Assembly: GCF_019455385.1 (NCBI RefSeq)
Contig: NZ_JACOFR010000008.1
Location: 186,001 to 250,000, forward strand
From: Bradyrhizobium sp. BR 10289
GTDB taxonomy: Bacteria; Pseudomonadota; Alphaproteobacteria; Rhizobiales; Xanthobacteraceae
Direction: 5' to 3'
Length of the DNA: 64,000 nt
Positions 23,525 through 32,251 of the stretch are shown here, piece after piece. The notes under the pieces were generated by a model. It saw only the letters and a program-made list of their open reading frames with translations. It made no database searches and was not told where the DNA came from. Position 1 is the stretch's first letter; every line of letters starts with the position of its first letter. Position numbers and translations under genes: made by a program.

Positions 23525-23554
23525 AACGGGCACAACCTTACGGTTGTGCCCGTT
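23525..23554 (+). terminator. Intrinsic terminator of the TPR gene
   Basis: A hairpin AACGGGCACAACC-TTAC-GGTTGTGCCCGTT, 13-base perfect arms, followed by CTGCTTTCT, 26 bases after the stop at 23499. Confidence 0.88.
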
Positions 23555-23608
23555 CTGCTTTCTCGGCTAGCTTCGCGCACCCAATCTCCCCTCGCTAATT
23601 GGTGCGCA

Positions 23609-24991
23609 ATGGACAAGTGGCTGCGATCCGCGATCGACTACATCAGTTCCTGGATCGAATTCCAGCACACGACCATCCAGCAGCCCGGTGTCATCGTCGC
23701 CTTCGCCCATCAGGGCGAAATCGTCGCCGAGCACGCATTCGGCCTCGCCAATCTCGACACCGGCGAAAAACTCACCCCCCGCCACCGCTTCCGTATCGCC
23801 TCGCACTCGAAGAGTTTCACCTCGGCCGGCATCATGAAGCTGCGCGAACAGCGCAAGCTAAGGCTCGACGACGCCGTCGGCCAATATGTCGGCCGCCTAC
23901 ATCCGCGCGTCGCCGAGACGACGATCGCGCAGCTGCTCTCGCACACCGCGGGCCTGACGCGCGACGGCGCCGATTCCGGCCAGTTCATCGACAGCCGTCC
24001 CTATCTCAACGCTAGGGAGCTGCTTGCGGAGTTGAAGCAGCCCACCGCAATCGAGCCCGGCACGCGTTTCAAATATTCCAATCACGGCTTCGGCCTGATC
24101 GGTCTCGCCATCGAAGCCGTGACGAAGGAGCCCTACCCCGTCTGGATCAAGCGCGAGATCATCGAGCCCGCGGGCCTGCGCGAGACTGAACCGGACGCTC
24201 CGATGCCCAAGGGCGCCTCATTCGCCCGCGGGCACACGCGAAAGCTGCCGCTCGGCGAGCGATGCGTGATCCCTGGCGACAATCCGGCTCATGCGATGGC
24301 CTCCGCCGCGGGCTTCATCGCCACCGCCGGCGACACCGCGCGCTTCTTCGGCCAGCTTGCGCCCAATGCGAAAAAGAGCGTACTGTCGGTTGCGAGCCGC
24401 CGCGAAATGACGCGGCATCACTGGCGCGTCCCGCAAAGCTTCGAGGGCTATTACGGCCTGGGCGTCAACGCCGGCAAGACCGACGGCTGGGACTGGTTCG
24501 GTCATGGCGGCGGCTTCCAGGGCTACATCTCCCGGACCTGCTCCATTCCCGGGTGCGAGCTCGCAATCAGCATCCTCAGCAATTCCATCGACGGCGCGGC
24601 GCCGTTCTGGATGGACGGCGCGATGCAGATCCTGCGTATCTTCAAGACGCGCGGCGCACCCGACCGCCGCGTGCGCGACTGGACCGGCCGCTGGTGGACG
24701 ATCTGGGGCGCGAGCGACCTCGTGCCACTCGGCAACCGCGTGCTGGTCGCCAATCCCCAGTTCAACAATCCGTTCATGGATGCCGCCGAGATCGAGGTCA
24801 CAGGCCGCGACACCGGCAAGCTCGCCTGGGCCGCGGGTTACTCCAGCCATGGCGAGCCGGTCCGCCGCGTCCGCGACAAGCGCGGCAAGGTGAGCGACAT
24901 CTGGCTTGCGGGGGCCAATATCAAGACTGCGAGCGTCGTCGCGAGGGAGCTCGAGCGGAGATACAAGCCTCGTAAGCGCCGGCCTGTCTAG
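23609..24991 (+). CDS. Serine hydrolase, class C beta-lactamase/DD-peptidase fold
   Basis: A 460-residue protein. The three motifs of the fold are present: SxxK in RIASHSKSF (Ser65-Lys68), YxN in FKYSNHGF (Tyr156-Asn158) and HGGG in GHGGGFQGY (about 299-302). The last roughly 130 residues are an extra beta-rich domain (WTGRWWTIWGASDLVPLG) often found in these proteins. ATG 23609 (MDKWLRSAID) starts the conserved domain and no signal peptide is visible, so it may be cytosolic. Substrate (peptide, ester or lactam) is unknown. Confidence 0.88.
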   Translation: MDKWLRSAIDYISSWIEFQHTTIQQPGVIVAFAHQGEIVAEHAFGLANLDTGEKLTPRHRFRIASHSKSFTSAGIMKLREQRKLRLDDAVGQYVGRLHPRVAETTIAQLLSHTAGLTRDGADSGQFIDSRPYLNARELLAELKQPTAIEPGTRFKYSNHGFGLIGLAIEAVTKEPYPVWIKREIIEPAGLRETEPDAPMPKGASFARGHTRKLPLGERCVIPGDNPAHAMASAAGFIATAGDTARFFGQLAPNAKKSVLSVASRREMTRHHWRVPQSFEGYYGLGVNAGKTDGWDWFGHGGGFQGYISRTCSIPGCELAISILSNSIDGAAPFWMDGAMQILRIFKTRGAPDRRVRDWTGRWWTIWGASDLVPLGNRVLVANPQFNNPFMDAAEIEVTGRDTGKLAWAAGYSSHGEPVRRVRDKRGKVSDIWLAGANIKTASVVARELERRYKPRKRRPV

Positions 24992-24994
24992 TTG

Positions 24995-25042
24995 GAGCAT
25001 GATCTATCGGAAAACCGCTATGCACTGTTCCGGATCATGCTC
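24995..25042. repeat. Short inverted repeat between convergent genes
   Basis: GAGCATGATC and GATCATGCTC form perfect 10-base arms around TATCGGAAAACCGCTATGC...CCG, with a second inner pairing CGGAAAAC/GTTCCG. It fills the whole gap between two convergent stop codons and overlaps the TAG of the S10 peptidase gene. It is a familiar short palindrome of rhizobial genomes and may serve as a bidirectional terminator. Confidence 0.7.
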
Positions 25043-26610
25043 TACTCCCTGATCAATCCCTCGACCTCCCCCCGCAACGCCTGCCGCGAGCCGTCGCGCG
25101 AATAGAACATGTGGCCGCCGGGATAGACGACGAATTTCACGCGCTGCGTGACGAACGCCGGCAACTGATCCAACACCCGCCTCGATCCGAAATAAGGCGT
25201 GGCGAGATCGAACAGGCCGTGCGCGACCAGCACGTTGACCTTCGCGTCGGTCGCGAGGATCTGGCGCAGATCGGACACCGACTGCGGCGGGTTGATGCCG
25301 CGGCCGAAATCCCAATGGCCCTCGACCGCGCCGTTGAGGACTTCGTAGGAGCCGTCCGGCCGCCACTTGAGCTTTCGCGTGAGGACGTCGACCGCAGCAC
25401 TCGTCAGCGGCGCCTGAAGCGCGTCGCCGGAAGGATCGCCGAAACGGGAATTGCCCGAGTCCGGATAGGGATCGAAGCCGCGCACCGAACCATCGTAGCG
25501 TCCGGTCACCTTGCCGTTCCTGCGATCGAACTCGCGGCGGAATTCACCAATGTCGAAGCGGCCCGCCAGCCTGCGGCTCACCGCCTGGTCGATGCTGGTG
25601 AGCTCGGCGACCTTGTCGGCAAGGCGATTGGTCGCCTCCTTGTCCGCCTCGCCCTTGACGAGGTCGGCCAGAAACTCGCCGCGCGCGTAAGCCTCGACAT
25701 CGGCGAGATCGGCGCGCTTGACCGGACCTTTGGCTTCACGCGCCACCGCGACGTAGCTCGGCAGCGTCGCGACATATTGCAGAAGGCTGGTGCCGGTGAA
25801 CTCGCGGAAATCGAGCAGCGGCGAAACCAGGATCAATCCCCTCACGCCGACGCCATGCTGCATCTGCAACTGGCGCACCACCTTCGGCCCGCGAATGCCG
25901 CCATAGCTTTCGCCCGCGACGTATTTCGGCGAGGTCAGCCGGTCGTGTTTCTCGAGCCAGCGGCGGATCACTAGCGCGATCGCATTGGCGTCGCCGTCGA
26001 CGGAGTAGAACGATTTTCGCGCGTCCTCGCCGCTCGCGATGAAACGGCTATAGCCGGTGCTGACGGGGTCGATGAAGACGAGATCGGTGAAGTCGAGCCA
26101 GGTCTCCGCATTCGGCTTCACCTCGGGTGAGGCCGACGGCGACAGCGCCTCGCCATCGAGCGGCAGCCGCCACGGTCCCGCCGCACCGAACTGGAGCCAT
26201 GCCGAGGACGCGCCAGGCCCGCCGTTGAACAGGAAGGTCACGGGCCGCGTCGCGGGGTCGGCACCGTCGAGCTCGTAGGAGGTATAGGCGATGTCGGCCA
26301 GCGGCTCGCCCTTGCCGTCGAATACGCGGATCGAGCCGGCGGTCGCCGCGAAGTTGAGGGTGCGGCCGGGCAGATCGAGCGTCTGCTTCGTGGTCGAATC
26401 CGGCGGCAGACGGTGCGGCTCGGCAGCCGACGGCGAAGCCTGCGCCGCGCCCTGCGCGGCACCGCCGCGCCCGCCCTTCTGGCCCGTCGGCGCCGCCGTC
26501 TCGTTACGCGGCTGCGGCGGATCGTCCGCGCGCGCAAAGCCTGCCAGCGCGAAAGCCGACACGGCCAGCACCAAGGCTGTGCAACGCAGTGCCGGCGAGC
26601 TCATGACCAT
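25042..26610 (-). CDS. S10-family serine carboxypeptidase-like peptidase, exported
   Basis: A 522-residue protein with signal peptide ending GFARA-DDP. A Gly/Ala/Pro-rich linker leads to an alpha/beta hydrolase of family S10: FNGGPGASSAWLQFGAAGP (about 128-146, oxyanion and substrate loop), nucleophile in VAGESYGGIRG (Ser235), Asp in HGLFDLATPY (Asp468) and His in YPGGHMFY (His500). GGGAGG lies about seven bases before the ATG. Likely a periplasmic carboxypeptidase acting on peptides; specificity unknown. Confidence 0.93.
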   Translation of the reverse strand: MVMSSPALRCTALVLAVSAFALAGFARADDPPQPRNETAAPTGQKGGRGGAAQGAAQASPSAAEPHRLPPDSTTKQTLDLPGRTLNFAATAGSIRVFDGKGEPLADIAYTSYELDGADPATRPVTFLFNGGPGASSAWLQFGAAGPWRLPLDGEALSPSASPEVKPNAETWLDFTDLVFIDPVSTGYSRFIASGEDARKSFYSVDGDANAIALVIRRWLEKHDRLTSPKYVAGESYGGIRGPKVVRQLQMQHGVGVRGLILVSPLLDFREFTGTSLLQYVATLPSYVAVAREAKGPVKRADLADVEAYARGEFLADLVKGEADKEATNRLADKVAELTSIDQAVSRRLAGRFDIGEFRREFDRRNGKVTGRYDGSVRGFDPYPDSGNSRFGDPSGDALQAPLTSAAVDVLTRKLKWRPDGSYEVLNGAVEGHWDFGRGINPPQSVSDLRQILATDAKVNVLVAHGLFDLATPYFGSRRVLDQLPAFVTQRVKFVVYPGGHMFYSRDGSRQALRGEVEGLIRE

Positions 26611-26855
26611 GATCGTCCTCCCTGTCGGCTGCGGCAGCCGGCGCCGAGAGACTAGCCCGGAATTGCGACGGTTTGGGGGATCATGGTCCCGGCCAGTCCT
26701 GGAGCGGCCGACCGGGCTCGAAAACGGCCGGTTTCGCTCCGAATCCGGCCGTCACCCGTTGCGTTGAGGATCGGTCATCCTCGACAATGCATGCCCACCT
26801 CGTATAGACGAGCGCGGCGGAACTTATCTCCAGCCAGCGGCCCTGCCGAAAAGCC

Positions 26856-27635
26856 ATGACCAAGCCAGCGCGATACGACCGGATCGCCTTCGTCGCGAGC
26901 CCAAGCAGCGAGGCGCAGGCCGCCTTCGGCCAGCTCACCAGGGACTATGGCAATTGCTCGCCCGAGGAAGCCGACGTCGTCGTCGCGCTCGGCGGCGACG
27001 GTTTGATGCTCCAGACACTGCATCAGAACATGCACACGGGTAAGCCGATCTACGGCATGCACCGCGGCACGGTCGGCTTCCTGATGAACGAATATTCGAC
27101 GCACGATCTGCGCGCGCGGCTCGAGGCGGCGCATGAATCCGAGATCAATCCGCTCTTGATGCGCGCTACCGACGTCAACGACCGCGTCCATCTGCATCAC
27201 GCCATCAACGAGGTCGCGCTGTTCCGACAAACCTACCAGGCCGCGCGCCTGCGCATCCTGATCGACGAGCGCGAGCGCATGCCCGAGCTGATCGCCGACG
27301 GCATCATGGTGGCGACACCGGCCGGCTCGACCGCCTACAATCTGTCCGCGCAGGGCCCGATCCTGCCGATCAACGCCGCCCTGCTCGCGCTGACCCCGAT
27401 CAGCGCCTTCCGCCCGCGTCGCTGGCGCGGCGCGCTGCTGCCCAACACCGCCTATGTCGTGATCGAGGTGCTGGAGGGCGACAAGCGCCCGGTCGCGGCA
27501 GTCGCCGACCACGACGAGGTGCGGGACGTCCGCCGCGTCGAGGTGCTCTCGGACAAGACCATCTCGATGCGGATGCTGTTCGACCCCGGCCACAGCCTCG
27601 AAGAGCGGATTCTCCGGGAGCAGTTCGGCTATTGA
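26856..27635 (+). CDS. nadK: NAD kinase
   Basis: A 259-residue cytosolic enzyme that phosphorylates NAD to NADP with ATP or polyphosphate. Diagnostic motifs are [18 protein letters not shown] (GGDG, about 47-50), [15 protein letters not shown], the NE segment in [10 protein letters not shown] and [22 protein letters not shown]. The length fits the alphaproteobacterial form. It is upstream of a receiver-domain gene with a 100-base gap, so probably a separate unit. Confidence 0.95.
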   Translation: MTKPARYDRIAFVASPSSEAQAAFGQLTRDYGNCSPEEADVVVALGGDGLMLQTLHQNMHTGKPIYGMHRGTVGFLMNEYSTHDLRARLEAAHESEINPLLMRATDVNDRVHLHHAINEVALFRQTYQAARLRILIDERERMPELIADGIMVATPAGSTAYNLSAQGPILPINAALLALTPISAFRPRRWRGALLPNTAYVVIEVLEGDKRPVAAVADHDEVRDVRRVEVLSDKTISMRMLFDPGHSLEERILREQFGY

Positions 27636-27734
27636 GCCCCCTGCCCGGCGTGCCGCCGGGCGGCCGCCGGCAACGCTTCGTTAACCCCCGGCGGGATATG
27701 GTTAACGAGAGTTGACCGCTTCGGCCCGGGCGCC

Positions 27735-28280
27735 ATGTTCCGCATCGATTTCAACAAGCTGCGCTTCCTCGTCTGCGACGACAATCCGCACATGCGCCGC
27801 ATCCTGCGGACGCTGCTGCATTCGTTCGGCGCGCGCGAAGTCTACGAGGCCGAGGACGGCGCCACGGCGCTCGAAATGTACAGCCATTACGTCCCTGACA
27901 TCGTCATCACCGACTGGGCGATGCCGATCTTTGACGGGCTCGAGCTCGCGCAGATGATCCGCCAGCCGGAATCGAAGGGTAACCCCTACGCGCCGATCAT
28001 CATGCTGACCGGCCATTCCGAAAAGCGCCGCGTCACCGTGGCGCGTGATGCCGGCGTCACCGAATTCCTGGCCAAGCCGATCTCGGCCAAGGGCCTCTAC
28101 CAGCGCATCCTCAACGTCGTCGCCAATCCCCGGCCCTTCATCAAGACCAAGACCTATTTCGGGCCCGACCGGCGCCGCAATACCAACTCCGCCTATATGG
28201 GCCCCGAACGCCGCGTCGGCGAAAAGCACGAGGTCATGCAACAGCCCTCGCTGCTCGACAAGGCGCGGTCCTCCATCTAG
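27735..28280 (+). CDS. Single-domain response regulator (CheY-like) with C-terminal extension
   Basis: A 181-residue protein. Residues about 8-125 are a receiver domain with acidic pair Asp15/Asp16, phospho-acceptor Asp60 in IVITDWAMP, Thr92 in IIMLTGHS and Lys114 in FLAKPIS. There is no DNA-binding output; a roughly 50-residue tail contains two related elements FGPDRRR and GPERRVG. It lies 28 bases before an Hpt gene, indicating a phosphorelay pair. Sensor kinase and output are not in the window. Confidence 0.9.
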   Translation: MFRIDFNKLRFLVCDDNPHMRRILRTLLHSFGAREVYEAEDGATALEMYSHYVPDIVITDWAMPIFDGLELAQMIRQPESKGNPYAPIIMLTGHSEKRRVTVARDAGVTEFLAKPISAKGLYQRILNVVANPRPFIKTKTYFGPDRRRNTNSAYMGPERRVGEKHEVMQQPSLLDKARSSI

Positions 28281-28308
28281 CGCAACGTCTTCAGACGAGG
28301 CAGGCATC

Positions 28309-28887
28309 ATGGCGAAGAACAGCGCAAAGGACATCGAGGTCACGGCCTTCGCCACGCACCAGGTCATCACGCAGCCCAATCCGCTGCGCAAGGTCCTGCG
28401 CCGTATCGAAGAGAAGGACATGGACGATCCGATCGGCCGCGCCGAGCAGGCGCTCGCCGGCCTTTCCGGTGAGTTCAAGGATTGGATGACGACCGAGGTC
28501 AATCGCCTGTCGGCCGCCTACGTTGCCGTCCGCCATGAGGGTTTCAGCCAGGAACGGCGCGACGAACTGTTCCGCGCCGCGCACGACATCAAGGGCGACG
28601 CGGCGACGTTCGGCTATCCGGCCGCAGCGGGCGTTGCCGAAAGCCTGTGCCGCGTCATCGAGCACGCGCCGGATCTGGAAAAGGTGCCGGCCGAGCTGTT
28701 CACGCACCACATCAACGCCATCCTCGCCATCCTGCACGAGAACACCAAACTCGACAGCATCAGCGTCTCCGCCGAGCTCAGCCGCCGCCTGCGCAAGGTC
28801 GCCGACGATTATCTCGCCCAGGTCAACCACGACCGCCCCGAGCATCTCGAGGCGATTCTCGCACCGAGCATCGTGCCGGCGGAGTAA
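28309..28887 (+). CDS. Hpt-domain phosphotransfer protein
   Basis: A 192-residue protein. The helical Hpt domain includes the phospho-accepting histidine in FRAAHDIKGDAATFGYP (His92) and the helix VAESLCRVIEHA. The N-terminal approximately 40 residues are unconserved. It starts at ATG 28309 after GACGAGGCAGG and follows the receiver gene closely, so the two probably exchange phosphate. DUF2336 proteins such as the next gene often accompany such pairs in alphaproteobacteria. Confidence 0.88.
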   Translation: MAKNSAKDIEVTAFATHQVITQPNPLRKVLRRIEEKDMDDPIGRAEQALAGLSGEFKDWMTTEVNRLSAAYVAVRHEGFSQERRDELFRAAHDIKGDAATFGYPAAAGVAESLCRVIEHAPDLEKVPAELFTHHINAILAILHENTKLDSISVSAELSRRLRKVADDYLAQVNHDRPEHLEAILAPSIVPAE

Positions 28888-28901
28888 GAACTCTTTCCAC
28901 T

Positions 28902-28981
28902 CGTCATTGCGAGCGCAGCGAAGCAATCCAGAGTCTTTCCGCGGCGGGATTCTGGATTGCTTCGCTGCGCTCGCAATGACG
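28902..28981. repeat. Inverted-repeat element, CGTCATTGCGAGC family
   Basis: Starts CGTCATTGCGAGCGCAGCG and ends with its complement CGCTGCGCTCGCAATGACG. The inner parts (AAGCAATCCAGA / TCTGGATTGCTT) also pair. The element is a near-perfect 80-base hairpin. A 27-base stretch beginning AAGCAATCCAGAGTC is identical to bases 52081-52107. It lies just after the Hpt stop codon. Confidence 0.85.
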
Positions 28982-29016
28982 GAGTGTGAGGATACTCTAT
29001 CGCGCACAACAGGTAT

Positions 29017-29107
29017 CGTAGGGTGAGCAAATCGGAGCGTGCCCACGTTCTGTCGCCATCATTGATGGATGGTGGGCACGGCGCGTTGCGCCTTTGCCCA
29101 CCCTACG
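29017..29107. repeat. Inverted-repeat element, CGTAGGGTG family
   Basis: Starts CGTAGGGTGAGCAAATCGG and ends CGCCTTTGCCCACCCTACG. Inner GCGTGCCCAC and GTGGGCACG pair as well. It is placed directly before the stop codon of the DUF2336 gene, so the two repeat families fill the gap between convergent genes. Confidence 0.82.
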
Positions 29108-29115
29108 GCATCTCG

Positions 29116-30291
29116 CTACGCCGCGATTAGATCGTCATACGACGAATCGATCTCGTCCTCCGCGACCACCTCATCGCAGAACAGTCTCGCCTCTTCGCGC
29201 GCGGATTCGGTGGCGAAGCGGCGGAGCAGGACCATCAGCGGCTCGGCGGCACTGCTGTCGGTCTCGCAATGGGTCAGCACGCGCTCGACCATGCGACGGC
29301 GCAGCCGCACCGCGCCGTCCTCGCTGTCGACAAAGCCCTGCTCGTGGCAGGCATCGAGCGCGACCTGGAACGCCGCGAACGTCGCCTCGGGCAGCCCGGC
29401 GCGACGCAGCAGCGCGTGCAGGCTGTTGCCTCCGCGATCGTGCAGCAGCGCCGAGACGCGCGCCAGCGGCAGGTCGGCGAGCTCGGCCAGCGCCGCGTCG
29501 AACAGATCGAGATTGCTCGAGAGCAGCGCCCGCAGGATCAGGCCGGCGGTGAGCTGGCCGGTGACGCGCAGATGATGCACCAGGCCCTGCATGTCCTCGC
29601 CGCGCGAGCGCGCCGCGATGTTCACGGTAGAGCGGTCGCGCGCCTCGATCGTGATGCGCTCGGCGCGATCGGCGCTGAGCCAGTTCCGGGCCACGACGAA
29701 TTGAGCCAGCGTCTCGGACAGTTTGGCCACCAGCGCGGCGCGCGTGGCTGACGGCAGATCATCCAGCACCAGCATCGCCTCGCGGATCGCGGCGAGATGG
29801 CCGTGGCGCTCGACGATGCGATTCCAGGAGAACGGCGCGAGCTCGGCATGGGGATTTTCGATCAGCTCGAGCGCGGCCGCCGCACAGCCGACTTCGGCGA
29901 TCGCGGCACACACCGAGACCGGCAGCGCGATGCGGCGCGCGACCGCGCATTGCACCTCGTCATTGCCGGTGGCGACGATGTCGACGAGATCGGCATCGAT
30001 CAGCAGCGGTGAATGTTCGAGCACGGGCAGCGCGACGGTCGGCTGGTCCGCCGACAGCGCCCGCACGATCGAGGCCGGCGCCTCGGTGCTGCGCGCAAAC
30101 GCCTCGGCCATCGCCTGCCGCACCAGCGGCGAGGGATCGTCGAGCAGCATCAGCAGCGCGCCTTCGGCGGCGACGCGGTCGTCGTGGGAAAGGTCCGAGA
30201 TCAGCAGGGCACGGGCCAACGCCCGTGTCGCCTCGGCCCGCTCGCCGGCGGGTGCCGTCCTGATCCAATTGATGAACTGCCGAACAATCAT
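29116..30291 (-). CDS. DUF2336 domain-containing protein
   Basis: A 391-residue, almost entirely helical cytosolic protein. The N-terminal half is a HEAT-like array (LLMLLDDPSPLVRQAMAEAFA, LPVLEHSPLLIDADLVDIVA), which is characteristic of DUF2336 proteins in alphaproteobacteria. Other recognisable parts are ITIEARDRSTVNIAARSRGE and GLILRALLSSNLDLFDAALA. Members are often near two-component and flagellar genes. A TTAACAAAGCGTTCAC motif upstream at about 30363 is one mismatch from a CtrA-type site. No catalytic residues are evident. Confidence 0.9.
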   Translation of the reverse strand: MIVRQFINWIRTAPAGERAEATRALARALLISDLSHDDRVAAEGALLMLLDDPSPLVRQAMAEAFARSTEAPASIVRALSADQPTVALPVLEHSPLLIDADLVDIVATGNDEVQCAVARRIALPVSVCAAIAEVGCAAAALELIENPHAELAPFSWNRIVERHGHLAAIREAMLVLDDLPSATRAALVAKLSETLAQFVVARNWLSADRAERITIEARDRSTVNIAARSRGEDMQGLVHHLRVTGQLTAGLILRALLSSNLDLFDAALAELADLPLARVSALLHDRGGNSLHALLRRAGLPEATFAAFQVALDACHEQGFVDSEDGAVRLRRRMVERVLTHCETDSSAAEPLMVLLRRFATESAREEARLFCDEVVAEDEIDSSYDDLIAA

Positions 30292-30435
30292 GCTGCTTCC
30301 GGCTTACACAACAAACAAAAACGGTGACGGCTCGTCACCCGCAACACAAAATAAACCACGACGCTTAACAAAGCGTTCACCATAACTGGCTGGTTTTATT
30401 GATGATTTGTTAAGGGCTGGGGAGCCGCCTTGCGC

Positions 30436-30552
30436 TCGCGTGCCCCGGGCACAGCGCAGCAGTAATGCGCTGCTTAGCCGGGCCCACTTCGCAGCATGGG
30501 TCCCGGCTCTGCGCAGCAGCGTTTCACGCTGCAGCGCGTCCGGGACACGAGA
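30436..30552. repeat. Inverted-repeat element, GTCCCGGCTCTGC family, copy 1
   Basis: Begins CTCGCGTGCCCCGGGCAC and ends GCGCGTCCGGGACACGAG, the arms being largely complementary. The segment GTCCCGGCTCTGCGCAGC with GCGTTTCACGCTGCAGCGCG reappears in slightly diverged form at 56581-56634. It lies nine bases from the stop codon of the transglycosylase gene (30561). Confidence 0.82.
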
Positions 30553-30560
30553 GTTGGAAA

Positions 30561-31586
30561 TCAGCTCGAGAAGGTGCCGCTGCGATCGCTGAACAGGTCG
30601 AGCGGCTGCGGCGGGCGCACCTCGGGCGTTGCTGACGCAACCGAGGTGAGCGAGGCGTTGTTGCCCCACAATTTCTGCACCGTGGTCGAGACCGGCTGCG
30701 TGGTGTCGCCGGGCTGATAGATCGAGCGGAAAGCCGGCGTGACCGGCGTGTTGTCGGCGACCGTCGCTGAAGTCGATGACGTCGCGCTCACCGGCGTAAC
30801 GTTATTCGTATTGGGGAAGGTCTGCAGATAAGCCGCGTTGTCGATCATCGGCGCAGCCGGCTGCACGCCATTGGCGCTCGCGACCTGCGTCGTCGAAGGA
30901 CTGTCGCCATACATCGCCATCGCGCTGCGGGTCGTCTTCGAATTCGCCGCGCTGGCGTAGCGCGCGTCGAGCACCGAATACACTTCGGAGACGCTGCGGG
31001 CGCGGCCATCCCTGGCGTAGAAGATCGAGCGATTGGCGGAGGCCGCATTGGGAAACAGCCGAGCCCCGACCGCCTGCGGATTGTCCTCCGCATTGGCGAT
31101 CAGCTTTGCCGCGCCACCGACGCCCATGAAATGCGCCATATAGAGTTCGCTGTCGCTCGGCCTACGGCCGAGCAGGCCGGTAAGCTTGAAGCTGTTCGAC
31201 TGCGTCAGCGCCGCGGCCATGCTGGATGCGGCATCCGGATCGTCTCGCAGCTTCATGATCGACTGCTTCATGAAGGGGTCGTCGACGGTGTAGGTACCCG
31301 ACGATGTCCTGGTGATGGCGTCGGCATAGTTGCCGTAGCCGAGCTGGGTACCCGCCTCCTTCACCGTGCCGAGCCAAGTCTGGTCGATGAACTGGAAGAG
31401 CCCGTGCGCGGACGATGTGGTGGCGCCCGCGGTCGGATCGAAATCCGATTCCATCTTGGCGGTGGTCAGCATGTACTGGAAGCTGACGCCGGTCCGGCTG
31501 GAGACCTGCTTGATCGCACCGGCGACACGTGCCCGCGTCGGATCGAGACCCGACGTCTGCGAGGCACTGGAATTGTCGACCGACAT
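30561..31586 (-). CDS. Lytic transglycosylase-domain protein without signal peptide
   Basis: A 341-residue protein. Residues about 20-190 form an SLT-type fold: catalytic Glu in LTTAKMESDFDPTAG, then SSAHGLFQFIDQTW (Gly-x-x-Gln element), GYGNYADAI and ELYMAHFMGVGGAAKLI. The C-terminal approximately 150 residues are a Ser/Thr/Ala/Pro-rich, probably disordered region ending RSGTFSS. Similar proteins in alphaproteobacteria are linked to flagellar rod penetration, and the perfect CtrA-type site 79 bases upstream agrees with that. Lack of a signal peptide would fit export by a dedicated apparatus. Confidence 0.85.
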   Translation of the reverse strand: MSVDNSSASQTSGLDPTRARVAGAIKQVSSRTGVSFQYMLTTAKMESDFDPTAGATTSSAHGLFQFIDQTWLGTVKEAGTQLGYGNYADAITRTSSGTYTVDDPFMKQSIMKLRDDPDAASSMAAALTQSNSFKLTGLLGRRPSDSELYMAHFMGVGGAAKLIANAEDNPQAVGARLFPNAASANRSIFYARDGRARSVSEVYSVLDARYASAANSKTTRSAMAMYGDSPSTTQVASANGVQPAAPMIDNAAYLQTFPNTNNVTPVSATSSTSATVADNTPVTPAFRSIYQPGDTTQPVSTTVQKLWGNNASLTSVASATPEVRPPQPLDLFSDRSGTFSS

Positions 31587-31664
31587 GCTGAAGTGCCCGC
31601 TCCGCGCGGCGTTGGAGGCGCCGGCAATTCGGCGCCCTGTCGTCTCACCGTGGGACAGGTATGG

Positions 31665-31679
31665 TTAATGCGGGGTTAA
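31665..31679 (-). promoter_or_regulatory. Candidate CtrA-binding site
   Basis: On the minus strand TTAA-CCCCGCA-TTAACC matches the known CtrA consensus TTAA-N7-TTAA(C) without mismatch. It is 79 bases upstream of the start of the transglycosylase gene. Only two perfect matches are seen in this window. Binding is inferred. Confidence 0.5.
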
Positions 31680-31692
31680 TTTGGCCCTTGCC

Positions 31693-31794
31693 GTCATTCC
31701 GGACATTGCGAAGCGATGAGCCCGGAATCTATTCCACCACGCGTTATGCCGCACGATGGATTCCGGGCTCGCGCTGCGCGCGCCCCGGAATGAC
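31693..31794. repeat. Inverted-repeat element, GTCATTCCGG family
   Basis: Ends GTCATTCCGG and CCGGAATGAC are complementary, as are the inner GAGCCCGGAATCTATTCC and GGATTCCGGGCTC. It lies immediately before the stop codon of hisI. A half copy (CGCACGCCCCGGAATGAC) is at 33651-33682. Confidence 0.85.
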
Positions 31795-31800
31795 AAGTCA

Positions 31801-32223
31801 CTATTTCTTATAGACCGCGTCGGGATCGAACAGCCGCTCTGCGTCGACGAACATCAGCTTCGCACCGCCGCCGTCGGCTTCGACCTTGCGATAGAAGCAC
31901 GACCTGCGCCCGGTATGACAGGCCGCGCCAATCTGCTCGACGCGAATCCAGACCGCGTCCTGATCGCAATCGGTGCGCATCTCGACCACGCGCTGGGTCT
32001 GACCTGAGGTCTCACCTTTTCGCCACAAGGCCTTGCGCGAGCGGCTGAAGTACCAGACCTCGCCGGTCGCAATGGTCTTGCGCAGCGCCTCGTCGTTCAT
32101 ATGCGCGACCATCAGCACGTCGCCGGTGGCGACGTCGGTCGCGACGACCGTCACCAGCCCGTTCGCATCGAAGCGCGGCAGGAAGGAAAGCCCTTCCTCG
32201 ATTTCATGGGAATGAGCGGACAC
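31801..32223 (-). CDS. hisI: Phosphoribosyl-AMP cyclohydrolase
   Basis: A 140-residue cytosolic enzyme of histidine biosynthesis (third step, opening the adenine ring of PR-AMP). Diagnostic segments are [36 protein letters not shown], the metal-binding CDQDAVWI and [14 protein letters not shown]. The separate HisI, not fused to HisE, is normal for alphaproteobacteria. The start is GTG 32223. It follows folE by 28 bases on the same strand. Confidence 0.96.
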   Translation of the reverse strand: MSAHSHEIEEGLSFLPRFDANGLVTVVATDVATGDVLMVAHMNDEALRKTIATGEVWYFSRSRKALWRKGETSGQTQRVVEMRTDCDQDAVWIRVEQIGAACHTGRRSCFYRKVEADGGGAKLMFVDAERLFDPDAVYKK

Positions 32224-32251
32224 GACAAACCTTGCCAGTCAACTCGCGAGG

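Noticed and set aside
27640..27672. CCCGGC/GCCGGG hairpin after nadK as terminator
   Set aside because: The stem is only six bases and no T-run follows, so it does not meet the criteria used for the other terminators.
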